Assembly (NCBI RefSeq): GCF_019145375.1
Contig: NZ_JAHSTX010000001.1
Location: 1,587,001 to 1,651,000 of the forward strand
Reading direction: 5' to 3'
Origin: Pseudomonas triticicola
GTDB taxonomy: Bacteria; Pseudomonadota; Gammaproteobacteria; Pseudomonadales; Pseudomonadaceae
DNA length: 64,000 nt
In this document: positions 18,288 to 27,107 of the stretch, piece by piece
Layout of the letters: the number at the start of each line of letters is the position of its first letter
Position numbering within the stretch: the first letter of the stretch is position 1
Notes under the pieces: generated by a model
What the model saw: the letters and a program-made list of their open reading frames with translations, nothing else
Told to the model about the DNA's origin: nothing
Databases searched by the model: none
Made by a program: the position numbers and the translations under genes

Positions 18288-18643
18288 AACAAGGAAGAAT
18301 GAGCGAAGCCGAGGTCGCCGAGTTTTGTCTGGCCCTGCCCGGCGCGCGGGAAGATTACAAATGGAGCGGCGTGCGGGTGTTCTCGATTGCCGGCAACAAG
18401 ATGTTTGCCTTGCAGGGATTACGTGGTGATTCGCTAGCATTCAAGGTCGACAAGGACCTGTTTCTCGGCCATTGCGACCGCCCGGGGATTCATCCAGCGC
18501 CGTATCTGGCACGGGCGCAGTGGATCATCATGCACCCGCCCTACCCGCTGAGTGCCGAGGAATTGCAGGGTTTGTTGCAGCGATCGCATCAACTGGTGGT
18601 GAGCAAGTTGCCTAAGAAGACTCAAATCGGCCTGCTTTTGTAA
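18284..18643 (+). CDS. MmcQ/YjbR family protein
   Basis: A 119-residue small protein of the YjbR (CyaY-like fold) family; biochemical function is unknown, with DNA binding suggested for some members. Features: EFCLALPGAREDYKW near the N-terminus, VFSIAGNKMFALQG in the core, and a C-terminal helix ending SKLPKKTQIGLLL. Its ATG overlaps the LysR stop by four bases, so translation is coupled. A REP pair follows its stop. Confidence 0.9.
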   Translation: MKQGRMSEAEVAEFCLALPGAREDYKWSGVRVFSIAGNKMFALQGLRGDSLAFKVDKDLFLGHCDRPGIHPAPYLARAQWIIMHPPYPLSAEELQGLLQRSHQLVVSKLPKKTQIGLLL

Positions 18644-18654
18644 GCACGCAAATC

Positions 18655-18746
18655 CTGTGGGAGCGAGCCTGCTCGCGAAGGCGGTTTCTCAGGCGACTCA
18701 TCAGCGAGGATGAGATTGCTTTCGCGAGCAGGCTCGCTCCCACAGG
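18655..18746. repeat. REP pair
   Basis: Two inverted REP copies about 40 bases apart lie between the convergent YjbR and DUF1294 genes. Confidence 0.9.
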
Positions 18747-18762
18747 GGATTTTCGGTGGACG

Positions 18763-19191
18763 TTAAATCAGCGACAGCAAGTTCGATCCGAGGAAAATCT
18801 GGTCAATCCAGAACACCTGATGCAACAACACGATCGCCCAGAACAGAATCTGAAACGATACCTTGCGCGTCTTGTGCCGAAACACTTGCTGCGCGATCAA
18901 AGCACCCGGCCAGCCGCCCGCCAGTTCTACCGCATGCAGGATGTTTTCCGGGGTGCGCCAGGCATCGGTGCGGGCCTTGCGTTTGTCGGCCCAGTACAGA
19001 AAGAACGCCAGCACACTGACAATCCCGTACGCCGCCAGCGGCACCCGCGAGATGCCGCTGAGCCACATCGACAGCGAGCCGAACAGCGGCAGTGCGCAGA
19101 TGATCACCAACACCGCAAGCTTCAATTTCAGATGCTGAACGCGCCCGCCTGAAGGTCGCCCCTCAGGGCGGCGCGTGCGGGAATCGTTCAT
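18763..19191 (-). CDS. DUF1294 membrane protein
   Basis: A 142-residue protein with three or four membrane helices. The DUF1294 core is clear: [17 protein letters not shown], then [22 protein letters not shown] followed by a final hydrophobic segment. Some members of the family carry an N-terminal cold-shock domain; this one does not. The ATG at 19191 overlaps the uppP stop by four bases (ATGA), so the gene is translationally coupled to uppP. Function unknown. Confidence 0.88.
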   Translation of the reverse strand: MNDSRTRRPEGRPSGGRVQHLKLKLAVLVIICALPLFGSLSMWLSGISRVPLAAYGIVSVLAFFLYWADKRKARTDAWRTPENILHAVELAGGWPGALIAQQVFRHKTRKVSFQILFWAIVLLHQVFWIDQIFLGSNLLSLI

Positions 19192-20018
19192 GCCTTGGCC
19201 GCCGACCAGTCCACCCAGCCGAACTGCCAGGTGGCCAGAATGAACAGGCCGAACGCAATCCGGTACCAGGCAAATGCTGCATAACTGTGGCTGCCAATGA
19301 ACTTGAGCAGGCCGCGTACAGCGATCATGGCGAAGATGAACGCCGTGACAAAACCAATGGCGAACACCGGGAAATCCGCCGGCACAAACAGATCGCGGTA
19401 TTTGTAGCCCGAATACACCGCCGCACCGACCATGGTCGGCATGGCGAGGAAGAACGAAAATTCGGTGGCGGTCTTGCGTGACAGGCCGAACAGCAAGCCG
19501 CCAATGATCGTCGAGCCGGAACGCGAGGTGCCGGGAATCATCGCCAGGCACTGCGCGAAGCCGATTTTCAGCGCGTCGGTCCAGCGGATTTCATCGACGG
19601 TTTCGGCATGCACTTCATGCTGGCGCTGTTCGGCCCACAGCATGATGATCCCGCCGATGACCAGCGCCGCCGCCACGGTGATCGGGTTGAACAGGTATTC
19701 GTGGATCAGATCGGCAAAAATTACGCCGAGCACCACCGCTGGCAGGAAAGCGATCAGCAGGTTGGCGGTGAAACGCCGGGCGCTCGGCTGGATCGGCAGG
19801 CCGATCACCACGTCGAGGATCTTGCGGCGAAATTCCCAGACCACCGCGAGGATCGCGCCGAGCTGGATGATGATGTTGAACGCCATGGCCCGTTCGCCGC
19901 CGAAATTCAGCAAGTCGGCGACGATGATCTGGTGTCCGGTACTCGAAATGGGCAAAAACTCCGTCAGCCCTTCTACAACTCCTAGAATCAGTGCCTGCAA
20001 GGCGGTCCAAAGATCCAT
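19188..20018 (-). CDS. uppP: Undecaprenyl-diphosphatase UppP (BacA type)
   Basis: A 276-residue integral membrane phosphatase that recycles undecaprenyl diphosphate to the monophosphate carrier needed for peptidoglycan and O-antigen. The active-site motifs are [14 protein letters not shown] (residues ~16-29) and [10 protein letters not shown] in the second half. About eight membrane segments. The start is ATG 20018 ([17 protein letters not shown]), as in other family members; the longer frame upstream is non-homologous. It overlaps the DUF1294 gene by four bases at its end. Confidence 0.95.
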   Translation of the reverse strand: MDLWTALQALILGVVEGLTEFLPISSTGHQIIVADLLNFGGERAMAFNIIIQLGAILAVVWEFRRKILDVVIGLPIQPSARRFTANLLIAFLPAVVLGVIFADLIHEYLFNPITVAAALVIGGIIMLWAEQRQHEVHAETVDEIRWTDALKIGFAQCLAMIPGTSRSGSTIIGGLLFGLSRKTATEFSFFLAMPTMVGAAVYSGYKYRDLFVPADFPVFAIGFVTAFIFAMIAVRGLLKFIGSHSYAAFAWYRIAFGLFILATWQFGWVDWSAAKA

Positions 20019-20322
20019 CAATCCCCCAGAGAGCGATGCGCGCGGGCATGCCCCGATAGTATTTTTTCGTTCACTGCGTCCAGCGTAGCCGGTAAAAGCT
20101 GTAGCGATTGCGCGCGCACAGGATCCACACGAAACGGTAAAAATTCCGTGAAATATCAAAACCGGATTCAGGTTTTCGCGCGCGGGGCCGAAATCCTAAC
20201 AGACAAGCCTTAATAGCGCTCCCCGCGTTAGGCGGCTCAAGTCGCGCAATCGCGAGCCCACAGCGGTGGCTGGATGCTGGCGATCGTTTATTACAAGAAC
20301 AAGAATCCGGAGTGACAGCGTT
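20019..20322. other. Intergenic region between divergent uppP and the chemoreceptor gene
   Basis: About 300 bases, divergent promoters expected. I see no RNA gene or clear operator. Confidence 0.35.
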
Positions 20323-21957
20323 ATGAACAGCTTGCGCAGTGTGTCGATCAGCCGACGCTTGTGGCTCATCTTGATCGTGGCGGTGGTCATGTTGCTGACC
20401 TTGGGCGTGCTGATGCTCAAGCAGATCCACGACGACCTCTACCACGCCAAAGCGCAGAAAACCCAGCATGTGGTGCAGACCGCCAGTGGCCTGCTGACCT
20501 ATTACCAAGGGCTGGAGACCGCCGGCACCCTGACCAGAGATGCCGCGCAAAAGCAGGCGCTGACCGCGATCCGTGGCCTGCGCTATGACCAGAGCGACTA
20601 CTTCTGGATCAACGACCTCACGCCCGTGATGGTCATGCACCCGACCAATCCCAAGCTCGAAGGCCAGAATCTTTCGGCGATCCGCGACCCGGACGGCTTT
20701 GCGGTGTTCAACGAGATGGTCGCCATTGCCAAGGCCAAAGGCGCGGGCATGGTCAATTATCGCTGGCCGAAACCGGGGGCGACCGATCCTGTCGCCAAGA
20801 CCTCGTATGTGAAGCTGTTTGAGCCGTGGGGCTGGGTGATCGGTTCCGGTGTTTACGTCGACGATGTTCAGGCGGAATTTCAGGGACAAATGATCAAGGC
20901 GTCGGCGATCGGCCTGGCGATTGCGCTGATCATGGCGCTGCTGGTGATCCTGATCGCACGCAGCATCGTCCGTCCGTTGCAGGAGACCGTGAATGCGATG
21001 GCCAACATCGCCAGCGGCGAAAGCGACCTGACCCGCAGCCTCGATACCCATGGCAAGGATGAAGTCACTGAACTCGCCCATCACTTCAATGCCTTCACCA
21101 CCAAGTTGCGTCGGGTGATTGGTGACTTGCAGGTGTCGGCCAGCGCTCTGGGGCAGTCTTCCAGCGAACTGGGCAACGATGCCTCGCAAGCGCAGCAGCG
21201 CAGTCAGCAGCAATCGCAGCAGATGGAATTGGTGGCCACGGCGATCAACGAAGTCACCTACGGCGTGCAGGACGTGGCGAAAAACGCCGAACACGCCGCC
21301 GCCGAAATGCGTGATGCCGAAGCGCAGGCGCAACAGGGGCAGATCAATATTGACGGCAGCTTGGAACAGATCGACAAGCTCTCGGGCACGATTGATCAGG
21401 CGGTGGAAGTGATCCGCACCCTGGCGGCGGAGAGCACGCAGATTGGCAGCGTGCTGGAAGTGATTCGCTCGATTGCCGAACAGACCAATCTGCTGGCCTT
21501 GAACGCGGCGATTGAAGCGGCGCGTGCGGGTGAACAGGGTCGCGGGTTCGCCGTAGTCGCCGATGAGGTGCGCTTGCTGGCCCAGCGTACGCAGAAATCG
21601 ACGGCGGAGATTCAGTCAATGATCGAGCGTCTGCAGAATCATTCGGAGGCGGCTGTGAAGGTCATTGGTGACAGCAGCAAGGCATCGCAACTGACCATTG
21701 AACAGGCGGGACTGGCCGGAGCGAGCCTTAATGCGATTGGCCAGGCGTTGCGTAATCTCAACGGCCTGAATGCGTCGATTGCCAGCGCCACGTTGCAACA
21801 GGCGCACGTGGTTGAGGACATCAACCAGAACGTTACCCAGGCGGCCGGGCTTTCCCATAGCACCGCGTTGGCGGCTGAACAATCCAGTGCAGCCAGCCTG
21901 CGGCTTGGGCAACTGAGCGAACAGCTCAACGGGTTGCTGCGCCAGTTCCGCGTCTGA
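20323..21957 (+). CDS. Methyl-accepting chemotaxis protein with single Cache domain
   Basis: A 544-residue chemoreceptor. Two membrane helices (about 12-33 and 190-212) bracket a periplasmic sCache_2 domain of about 155 residues ([35 protein letters not shown]). HAMP follows to about residue 265, then the signalling domain with its tip [19 protein letters not shown] near residues 387-405. sCache_2 receptors commonly sense small carboxylates; the ligand here is unknown. ATG 20323 is at [15 protein letters not shown]. The 124-base repeat array begins about 20 bases after its stop. Confidence 0.95.
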   Translation: MNSLRSVSISRRLWLILIVAVVMLLTLGVLMLKQIHDDLYHAKAQKTQHVVQTASGLLTYYQGLETAGTLTRDAAQKQALTAIRGLRYDQSDYFWINDLTPVMVMHPTNPKLEGQNLSAIRDPDGFAVFNEMVAIAKAKGAGMVNYRWPKPGATDPVAKTSYVKLFEPWGWVIGSGVYVDDVQAEFQGQMIKASAIGLAIALIMALLVILIARSIVRPLQETVNAMANIASGESDLTRSLDTHGKDEVTELAHHFNAFTTKLRRVIGDLQVSASALGQSSSELGNDASQAQQRSQQQSQQMELVATAINEVTYGVQDVAKNAEHAAAEMRDAEAQAQQGQINIDGSLEQIDKLSGTIDQAVEVIRTLAAESTQIGSVLEVIRSIAEQTNLLALNAAIEAARAGEQGRGFAVVADEVRLLAQRTQKSTAEIQSMIERLQNHSEAAVKVIGDSSKASQLTIEQAGLAGASLNAIGQALRNLNGLNASIASATLQQAHVVEDINQNVTQAAGLSHSTALAAEQSSAASLRLGQLSEQLNGLLRQFRV

Positions 21958-21978
21958 CCGATCACCGAGGTGAGCCCA

Positions 21979-23500
21979 CCCCTCACCCCAGCCCTCTCCC
22001 CGAGGAGAGGGAGCAGATCACTGGGCTTTTCATGATCTGCGTTCGACGCGATATTCCAGGTCGGCGTACCTCGACCAAACAACGTGATCAGTTCCCTCTC
22101 CTTCCGGGAGAGGGTTAGGGTGAGGGGCTTTTGATCGCAGATCACTGGGCTTCTCAAGATTTGCGTTCGACGCGTTATTCCAGGTCGGCGTACCTCGACC
22201 AAACAACGCGGTCAGTTCCCTCTCGCTCCGAGAGAGGGTTAGGGTGAGGGGCTTTTGATCGCAGATCACTGCGCTTTTCATGATCTGCGTTCGACGCGAA
22301 TTCCAGGTCGGCGTACCTCGACCAAAACAACGTGGTCAGTTCCCTCTCCCTCCGGGAGAGGGTCAGAGTGAGGGGCTTTTGATCGCAGATCACTGGGCAT
22401 TTCATGATCTGCGTCCGACGCGTTATTCCAGGTCGGCGTACCTCGACCAAACAACGCGATCAGATCCCTCTCCCTCCGGGAGAGGCTTAGGGTGAGGGGC
22501 TTTTGATCGCAGATCACTCTGCTTTTCATGATCTGCGTTTGACGCGATATTCCAGGTCGGCGTACCTCGACCAAAACAACGTGGTCAGTTCCCTCTCCCT
22601 CCGGGAGAGGCTTAGGGTGAGGGGCTTTTGATCGCAGATCACTGCGCTTTTCATGATCTGCGTCCGACGCGATATTCCAGGTCGGCGTACCTCGACCAAA
22701 CAACGCGATCAGTTCCCTCTCGCTCCGAGAGAGGGTTAGGGTGAGGGGCTTTTGATCGCAGATCACTGCGCTTTTCATGATCTGCGTTCGACGCGATATT
22801 CCAGGTCGGCGTACCTCGACCAAAACAACGTGGTCAGTTCCCTCTCCCTCCGGGAGAGGCTTAGGGTGAGGGGCTTTTGATCGCAGATCACTGCGCTTTT
22901 CATGATCTGCGTCCGACGCGATATTCCAGGTCGGCGTACCTCGACCAAACAACGCGGTCAGTTCCCTCTCCCTCCGGGAGAGGGTTAGGGTGAGGGGCTT
23001 TTGATCGCAGATCACTGCGCTTTTCATGATCTGCGTCCGACGCGATATTCCAGGTCGGCGTACCTCGACCAACCAACGCGGTCAGTTCCCTCTCGCTCCG
23101 AGAGAGGGTTAGGGTGAGGGGCTTTTGATCGCAGATCACTGGGCGTTTCATGATCTGCGTCCGACGCGATATTCCAGGTCGGCGTACCTCGACCAACCAA
23201 CGCGGTCAGTTCCCTCTCCCTCCGGGAGAGGGTTAGGGTGAGGGGCTTTTGATCGCAGATCACTGGGCATTTCATGATCTGCGTTCGACGCGTTATTCCA
23301 GGTCGGCGTACCTCGACCAAACAACGCGGTCAGTTCCCTCTCCCTCCGGGAGAGGGTTAGGGTGAGGGGCTTTTGATCGCAGATCACTGCGCTTTTCATG
23401 ATCTGCGTCCGACGCGATATTCCAGGTCGGCGTACCTCGACCAACCAACGCGGTCAGTTCCCTCTCCCTCCGGGAGAGGGTTAGGGTGAGGGGCTTTTGA
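21979..23500. repeat. Tandem array of a ~124-bp palindromic unit (12 copies)
   Basis: Twelve copies of GGTCGGCGTACCTCGACC occur at a spacing of 123-125 bases (first near 22059, last near 23424), flanked by half units. Each unit contains three potential hairpins: CCCTCTCCCTCCGGGAGAGGG, GCAGATCA...TGATCTGC, and GGTCG...CGACC. The first half unit is divergent from the others. The same unit occurs singly at 44437 and 52150, and a related pair at 34028. Because 124 is not a multiple of three, reading frames shift in each unit; the frames seen across it on the minus strand are not genes. No spacer-like unique sequence separates copies, so this is not CRISPR. Confidence 0.95.
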
Positions 23501-23553
23501 CCTGACTAATGCAGTACAATCCGCCCCCTTCTCAACTCCCCCAAGGATCACTC

Positions 23554-24117
23554 ATGTCCGGGCTTGAACTGTTTGCCGCTGCCCTCGGTGTCATCGCCGT
23601 GTGGCTGACGGTCAAGCAGAATCCGTGGTGCTGGCCGATCGGGCTGGTCATGGTGTTGCTCTACAGCTGGATCTTCTTTGAGGTGAAGCTGTATTCGGAC
23701 ATGTTGCTGCAGGTCATCTACGCCGCGCTGCAAATCTATGGCTGGTGGCAATGGACCCGCGCCGGGACGATGCATGACGGTCGCCAGGTTACCCGCCTCG
23801 ATGCACGCTCGATTCTGCTCGGCCTTGGCATTGGAGCGATCGGCAGCCTGTCGCTGGGCGCGGCGATGGCGCACTGGACCGACGCCGCACAGCCGTGGCT
23901 GGATGCCGCGCTCACCGGTTTCAGTCTGGTCGCGCAACTGTGGATGGCGCAAAAACGCCTGCAATGCTGGGCGTTGTGGTTCGTCCTCGATGTGATCTTT
24001 GTCGGCCTGTTCATCTATAAAGGCCTGTACCTGACCGCCGCCCTTTACGCGCTATTTACCCTGCTCGCCGTGCAAGGCTGGCGGGAATGGCGTGCCGATC
24101 CGGCGTTGCGCACATGA
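23554..24117 (+). CDS. pnuC: Nicotinamide riboside transporter PnuC
   Basis: A 187-residue membrane protein with about seven hydrophobic segments; it imports nicotinamide riboside (or a related B-vitamin precursor). Family landmarks include KQNPWCWPIGLVMVLLYSWIF, YGWWQW in the middle, and a C-terminal WCLWF-like segment (LQCWALWFVLDVIF). ATG 23554 follows CCAAGGATCACTC. The last repeat unit of the array ends about 50 bases before it, so the promoter must sit in or next to the array; a TACAAT -10-like element is at 23515-23520. Its stop overlaps the kinase gene (ATGA), which phosphorylates the imported nucleoside. Confidence 0.92.
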   Translation: MSGLELFAAALGVIAVWLTVKQNPWCWPIGLVMVLLYSWIFFEVKLYSDMLLQVIYAALQIYGWWQWTRAGTMHDGRQVTRLDARSILLGLGIGAIGSLSLGAAMAHWTDAAQPWLDAALTGFSLVAQLWMAQKRLQCWALWFVLDVIFVGLFIYKGLYLTAALYALFTLLAVQGWREWRADPALRT

Positions 24118-24638
24118 AAGTCGTTGTTCTCACCGGCCCGGAATCCACCGGCAAGAGTTGGCTGGCGGCAGGCCTGGAGCAGCGTTTCGGCGGCGTGCGC
24201 GTTGATGAATATGTGCGTCGGTTCATTGAGGAAAATCCCCGCGACACCTGTTGGGCGGATATTCCTGATATCGCCCGGGGTCAGTTGCGCTGGGAAGATC
24301 AGGCACGGGCGAAGCAGCCCGCGCTGTTGATCCTCGATACGCATTTGCTGAGCAACATCCTCTGGAGTCAGACCCTGTTCGGCGACTGCCCAGACTGGCT
24401 GGAAGCGGAATTGCTTGCGCGTCATTACGACCTGCACCTTCTGCTGTCACCGCATCAGGTCGACTGGGCCGAAGACGGCCAGCGCTGCCAACCGGATCTT
24501 GCGGATCGCATGGCATTTTTCGAAGCCACGCGCGCCTGGTTGATTGAGCATCAACAGCCATTGCAAGTTATCGTGGGCAATTGGGCCGAACGCCAAGCGC
24601 AAGCCTTTGCGGCGGTCGAGCTTCTGCTGTCCAGCTGA
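24114..24638 (+). CDS. Ribosylnicotinamide kinase domain protein (NadR C-terminal-like ATPase)
   Basis: A 174-residue P-loop kinase. Walker A is GPESTGKS at residues 8-15, and an aspartate-rich strand LLILDTHLLS is the likely Walker B. It resembles the kinase half of NadR but has neither the adenylyltransferase nor the DNA-binding half. The coupling by ATGA overlap to pnuC supports nicotinamide riboside to NMN conversion, trapping the imported vitamin. A nucleobase specificity other than nicotinamide cannot be excluded. A stand-alone kinase beside pnuC is also known in other bacteria. Confidence 0.88.
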   Translation: MKVVVLTGPESTGKSWLAAGLEQRFGGVRVDEYVRRFIEENPRDTCWADIPDIARGQLRWEDQARAKQPALLILDTHLLSNILWSQTLFGDCPDWLEAELLARHYDLHLLLSPHQVDWAEDGQRCQPDLADRMAFFEATRAWLIEHQQPLQVIVGNWAERQAQAFAAVELLLSS

Positions 24639-24734
24639 GCCGCCCTGGGACGAAACTGTCCGTTTTTGAAACACTCCTAACCGCGCAAAGCCCCCATCCA
24701 AACGCTGTTCATCACTCCGTCACGTCACCTGTTA

Positions 24735-24755
24735 CGCCGATGAAACACATCGGCG
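24735..24755. promoter_or_regulatory. Perfect inverted repeat upstream of fapA (candidate activator site)
   Basis: CGCCGAT-N7-ATCGGCG, 7+7 bases with no mismatch. It lies about 140 bases upstream of the sigma-54-like element of fapA, a normal distance for an enhancer. Function is an inference. A second repeat CCCGTT-N5-AACGGG is at 24864-24880. Confidence 0.4.
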
Positions 24756-24892
24756 CAAACCCTTGTTCCAGAGCTTTCCAACGTCAAGCACCGCTCAAGC
24801 CCCCCTGCATGTGTCTCAGCGCTGAAACAGTACCCGCTTCAAGCATTCCTCGAAAACACCCAACCCGTTGAAATAACGGGACAATTCAAAAC

Positions 24893-24908
24893 CGGCACAG
24901 CTTTCGCT
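24893..24908 (+). promoter_or_regulatory. Candidate sigma-54 promoter of the fap operon
   Basis: CGGCACAGCTTTCGCT matches the -24/-12 form (GG at 24894-24895, GC at 24906-24907, exactly 12 apart). The -24 GGCAC is perfect; the -12 element is TCGC instead of TTGC. It lies 53 bases before the GTG of fapA. A regulator of the right class is encoded at 32517-33842. Confidence 0.5.
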
Positions 24909-24960
24909 CTCTCCTTCACAACGCTGAATAACCCAGCCCACTGAAGAAGGAATTGCAGCC

Positions 24961-25410
24961 GTGGGGAATTTCAATAAACGCCTGACCTGCCTCCTGCTGA
25001 TCGGATCAGCCGCCAGCGCATTGATCAGTGCCAGCGCCCAGGCCGAAGGCAATGGAGTGATCGTCCTCAACCGCGACGTTCAGCCAATCCCGATCGGGCG
25101 CAACGGCGGCAAAGACCCCTATCCGACCACGGTCAACGCCAATCCTTCGGCGCGGATCAACCAGACCCTCAGCAGTACCGAACTCACTGACGGTGATTTC
25201 GCCAGTGTCGCCAGCGGCTCATCGATTCGCGGCAACATGACCACGCCCAGTTCCAACCTGCCCGGCATGAACACCCTGACCAATCAGAACGGCCTGCCCG
25301 GTATGCGCACGGGTAGCGGCGGCGGTTCCGGTGCCTCGATCTCAAACACGGTCAACCGGGCGATGAGCACCGGCCTGGCGCCTTTGACTCGCATGGCCGG
25401 AGGCCAATGA
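24961..25410 (+). CDS. fapA: Functional amyloid chaperone-like protein FapA
   Basis: A 149-residue exported protein, first gene of a complete fap operon. Signal peptide about residues 1-28 (ending SAQA). The mature part begins EGNGVIVLNRDVQPIPIGR and ends in a Ser/Gly/Asn-rich tail; it lacks the amyloid repeats. In other pseudomonads FapA affects fibre composition and probably acts as a periplasmic chaperone. The start is GTG at 24961 after GAAGAAGGAATTGCAGCC. It lies one base ahead of fapB. Identity rests on gene order plus sequence. Confidence 0.9.
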   Translation: MGNFNKRLTCLLLIGSAASALISASAQAEGNGVIVLNRDVQPIPIGRNGGKDPYPTTVNANPSARINQTLSSTELTDGDFASVASGSSIRGNMTTPSSNLPGMNTLTNQNGLPGMRTGSGGGSGASISNTVNRAMSTGLAPLTRMAGGQ

Positions 25411-25411
25411 C

Positions 25412-25984
25412 ATGAATCGCACCCTGCTGCTTCTCGCCCTGCTCGGCTGCACCAGCGCCATGGCCGATTCGGCTTCAGTCAACAAAGCAAATATCCAGGA
25501 TTCCGGCGCTCAGTATCGCGGCAACTTCAACGTCAACCAGGCCGCCGGTGACCAGATGCAACAAGCCAACACCAAGGCGATTGCCATCGGCACCGAAGCC
25601 CATGCCACCACCAGCGTCAGGCAAACCATCGACACGCCCGCCAGCCGCGCCATCGACGCGAGCGCCAATATCGGCGGCAACTCTTTCAGCAATGGCAACG
25701 GCATCCTCGGTGTGAACCAGGGCGCCGGTGCCAACAATCAAATGGCCAACGTCACGCGCGTCAGCATCAGTGCCGGCCCGCAGAGCGTTGACGACAGCGC
25801 CCTTTCACAACAGAACGTGGCGTTTTTACCGAGCTCAGGAGCAACTGGTACCTCGATCGGCAGTCGCCAGGTCACGACAAGTGATCAGGCCTTCACCGGC
25901 AGCCGCGGGGTAATCCAGGTGAACCAGAGTGCCGGGGTGGGGAACCGCATGGCTAACACCCTGAGCATCCGGGTCGCAGACTGA
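25412..25984 (+). CDS. fapB: Minor amyloid subunit FapB
   Basis: A 190-residue exported protein with signal peptide about residues 1-18 (ending SAMA). Three imperfect repeats have the fap amyloid pattern V-N-Q-x-A-G-x-x-x-x-x-x-N: GNFNVNQAAGDQMQQANTKA, GILGVNQGAGANNQMAN and GVIQVNQSAGVGNRMAN. It is the nucleator-like minor subunit of Fap fibres. Unlike FapC it ends SIRVAD, without a C-x-x-C. ATG 25412 is preceded by GGAGG inside the end of fapA. Followed by fapC after 73 bases. Confidence 0.93.
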   Translation: MNRTLLLLALLGCTSAMADSASVNKANIQDSGAQYRGNFNVNQAAGDQMQQANTKAIAIGTEAHATTSVRQTIDTPASRAIDASANIGGNSFSNGNGILGVNQGAGANNQMANVTRVSISAGPQSVDDSALSQQNVAFLPSSGATGTSIGSRQVTTSDQAFTGSRGVIQVNQSAGVGNRMANTLSIRVAD

Positions 25985-26057
25985 CCCAAACAAAAAGCAG
26001 TGCAATTAGAAAAGTCCCAACACTTAACCAACTAATAAGCACGACGGAGAAACAACC

Positions 26058-27041
26058 ATGAAACCTACAATGGCTCTCAAACCACTGGTTTTCGCACTCG
26101 CAGCAGTGATGGCAATGGCAGCACAGGCCGACGGTCGTGGTAACGGGCATGGCAATGGACACGGCAACGGTCACGGCCAGCCACAAGGTCCGAATCTTGA
26201 ACAACTGCTGCAGATCACCGCTGGCGCCGGCGCCGCTGTACTCGACGCACAAAACAGCGACGGCAACGTGGTGAAAAACCAGGGCACCCTGAACAACGCC
26301 AATGCCAGCGACTCGCTCAACGGCTCCAACGGCAACATGGGCGCCAACGTCGCCGCCGGCGACGGCAACCAGCAGGACAACGCTGCTGCACTGGCCACCG
26401 CTGACGAAAGCTTCATCTTCGGCAATGCTGTTGCCGCCTCGAGCGCGACTCAGGTGAACAACAACAACTACGTGAAAAACTCGTCCACCTTCAACAACGC
26501 CACGCTCAACAATGCAGGCAACAATGGTTCCGGCAACATCGGCATCAACGTGAGCTCGGGCAACTTCAACCAACAGAAAAACAACCTCGCCATCGCCGTT
26601 TCCGGTGGTCGTGTAGCGCAGGCCGCTGCCTCTGCCAACCAGTCCTCGACTGGCCTGGTTGTGGAAAACAAAGGCGTGCAGGCTTACAAAACCGACACCC
26701 TCACCGGTACTTATGCAGCCGCTGGCGCGTTCAAAGCCAAAGGCACCGCGACCATCGAAGACGACAACCACGGCGGTTGGGGCAACCGTGGCGGCGGCCA
26801 TGGCGGCAACGATGATCAGAAAGCCAAGTTCGAAGCCGTGGGTACTTTTGGCCTCGCTGGCGTCACCACCCAACAAGTGCTGACCAAAGATGGCTGGAAA
26901 ACTCCAGTCGTCAACAACGCCAACATGACCAACTCGATGAACAACTTCTCCGGCAACGGCGGAGCCAACGTCTCGGCGGGTGTGGGCAACCAACAAAGCA
27001 ACTCGCTGTCCATCGCCGCAGGTTGCAAAGCCTGCATGTAA
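26058..27041 (+). CDS. fapC: Major functional amyloid subunit FapC
   Basis: A 327-residue exported protein and the main fibre component. Signal peptide about 1-24. Three repeats are visible: R1 around residues 73-115 (GANVAAGDGNQQDNAAALAT), R2 around 138-180 (GINVSSGNFNQQKNNLAIAV), R3 at the C-terminus (GANVSAGVGNQQSNSLSIAA). It ends CKACM, the C-x-x-C seen in FapC. Between signal peptide and R1 there is a Gly/Asn/His tract with repeated GNGH, and a second His/Gly-rich tract (HGGWGNRGGGHGG) lies in the long linker before R3. A strong intrinsic terminator follows, before fapD. Confidence 0.96.
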   Translation: MKPTMALKPLVFALAAVMAMAAQADGRGNGHGNGHGNGHGQPQGPNLEQLLQITAGAGAAVLDAQNSDGNVVKNQGTLNNANASDSLNGSNGNMGANVAAGDGNQQDNAAALATADESFIFGNAVAASSATQVNNNNYVKNSSTFNNATLNNAGNNGSGNIGINVSSGNFNQQKNNLAIAVSGGRVAQAAASANQSSTGLVVENKGVQAYKTDTLTGTYAAAGAFKAKGTATIEDDNHGGWGNRGGGHGGNDDQKAKFEAVGTFGLAGVTTQQVLTKDGWKTPVVNNANMTNSMNNFSGNGGANVSAGVGNQQSNSLSIAAGCKACM

Positions 27042-27055
27042 TCGCGATCAAAACG

Positions 27056-27080
27056 AAAGCCCCGGCAACGGGGCTTTTTT
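27056..27080 (+). terminator. Intrinsic terminator between fapC and fapD
   Basis: AGCCCCG-GCAA-CGGGGCT is a perfect 7-bp stem with a tetraloop, directly followed by six T. It lies about 15 bases after the fapC stop and 28 before the fapD start, both on the plus strand. It would lower expression of fapDEF relative to fapABC. Confidence 0.9.
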
Positions 27081-27107
27081 CCCAGGTTCCACAAGGCGTA
27101 TTCGATC

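Noticed and set aside
22030..23444. Series of ~98- and 264-residue frames with repeated MVEVRRPGISRRTQIMK on the minus strand
   Set aside because: They are translations of the 124-base non-coding repeat; the frame shifts with each unit and there is no ribosome site or homology.
21979..23500. CRISPR array
   Set aside because: The unit is 124 bases with no unique spacers, contains several palindromes, and has dispersed single copies; no cas genes are in the window.
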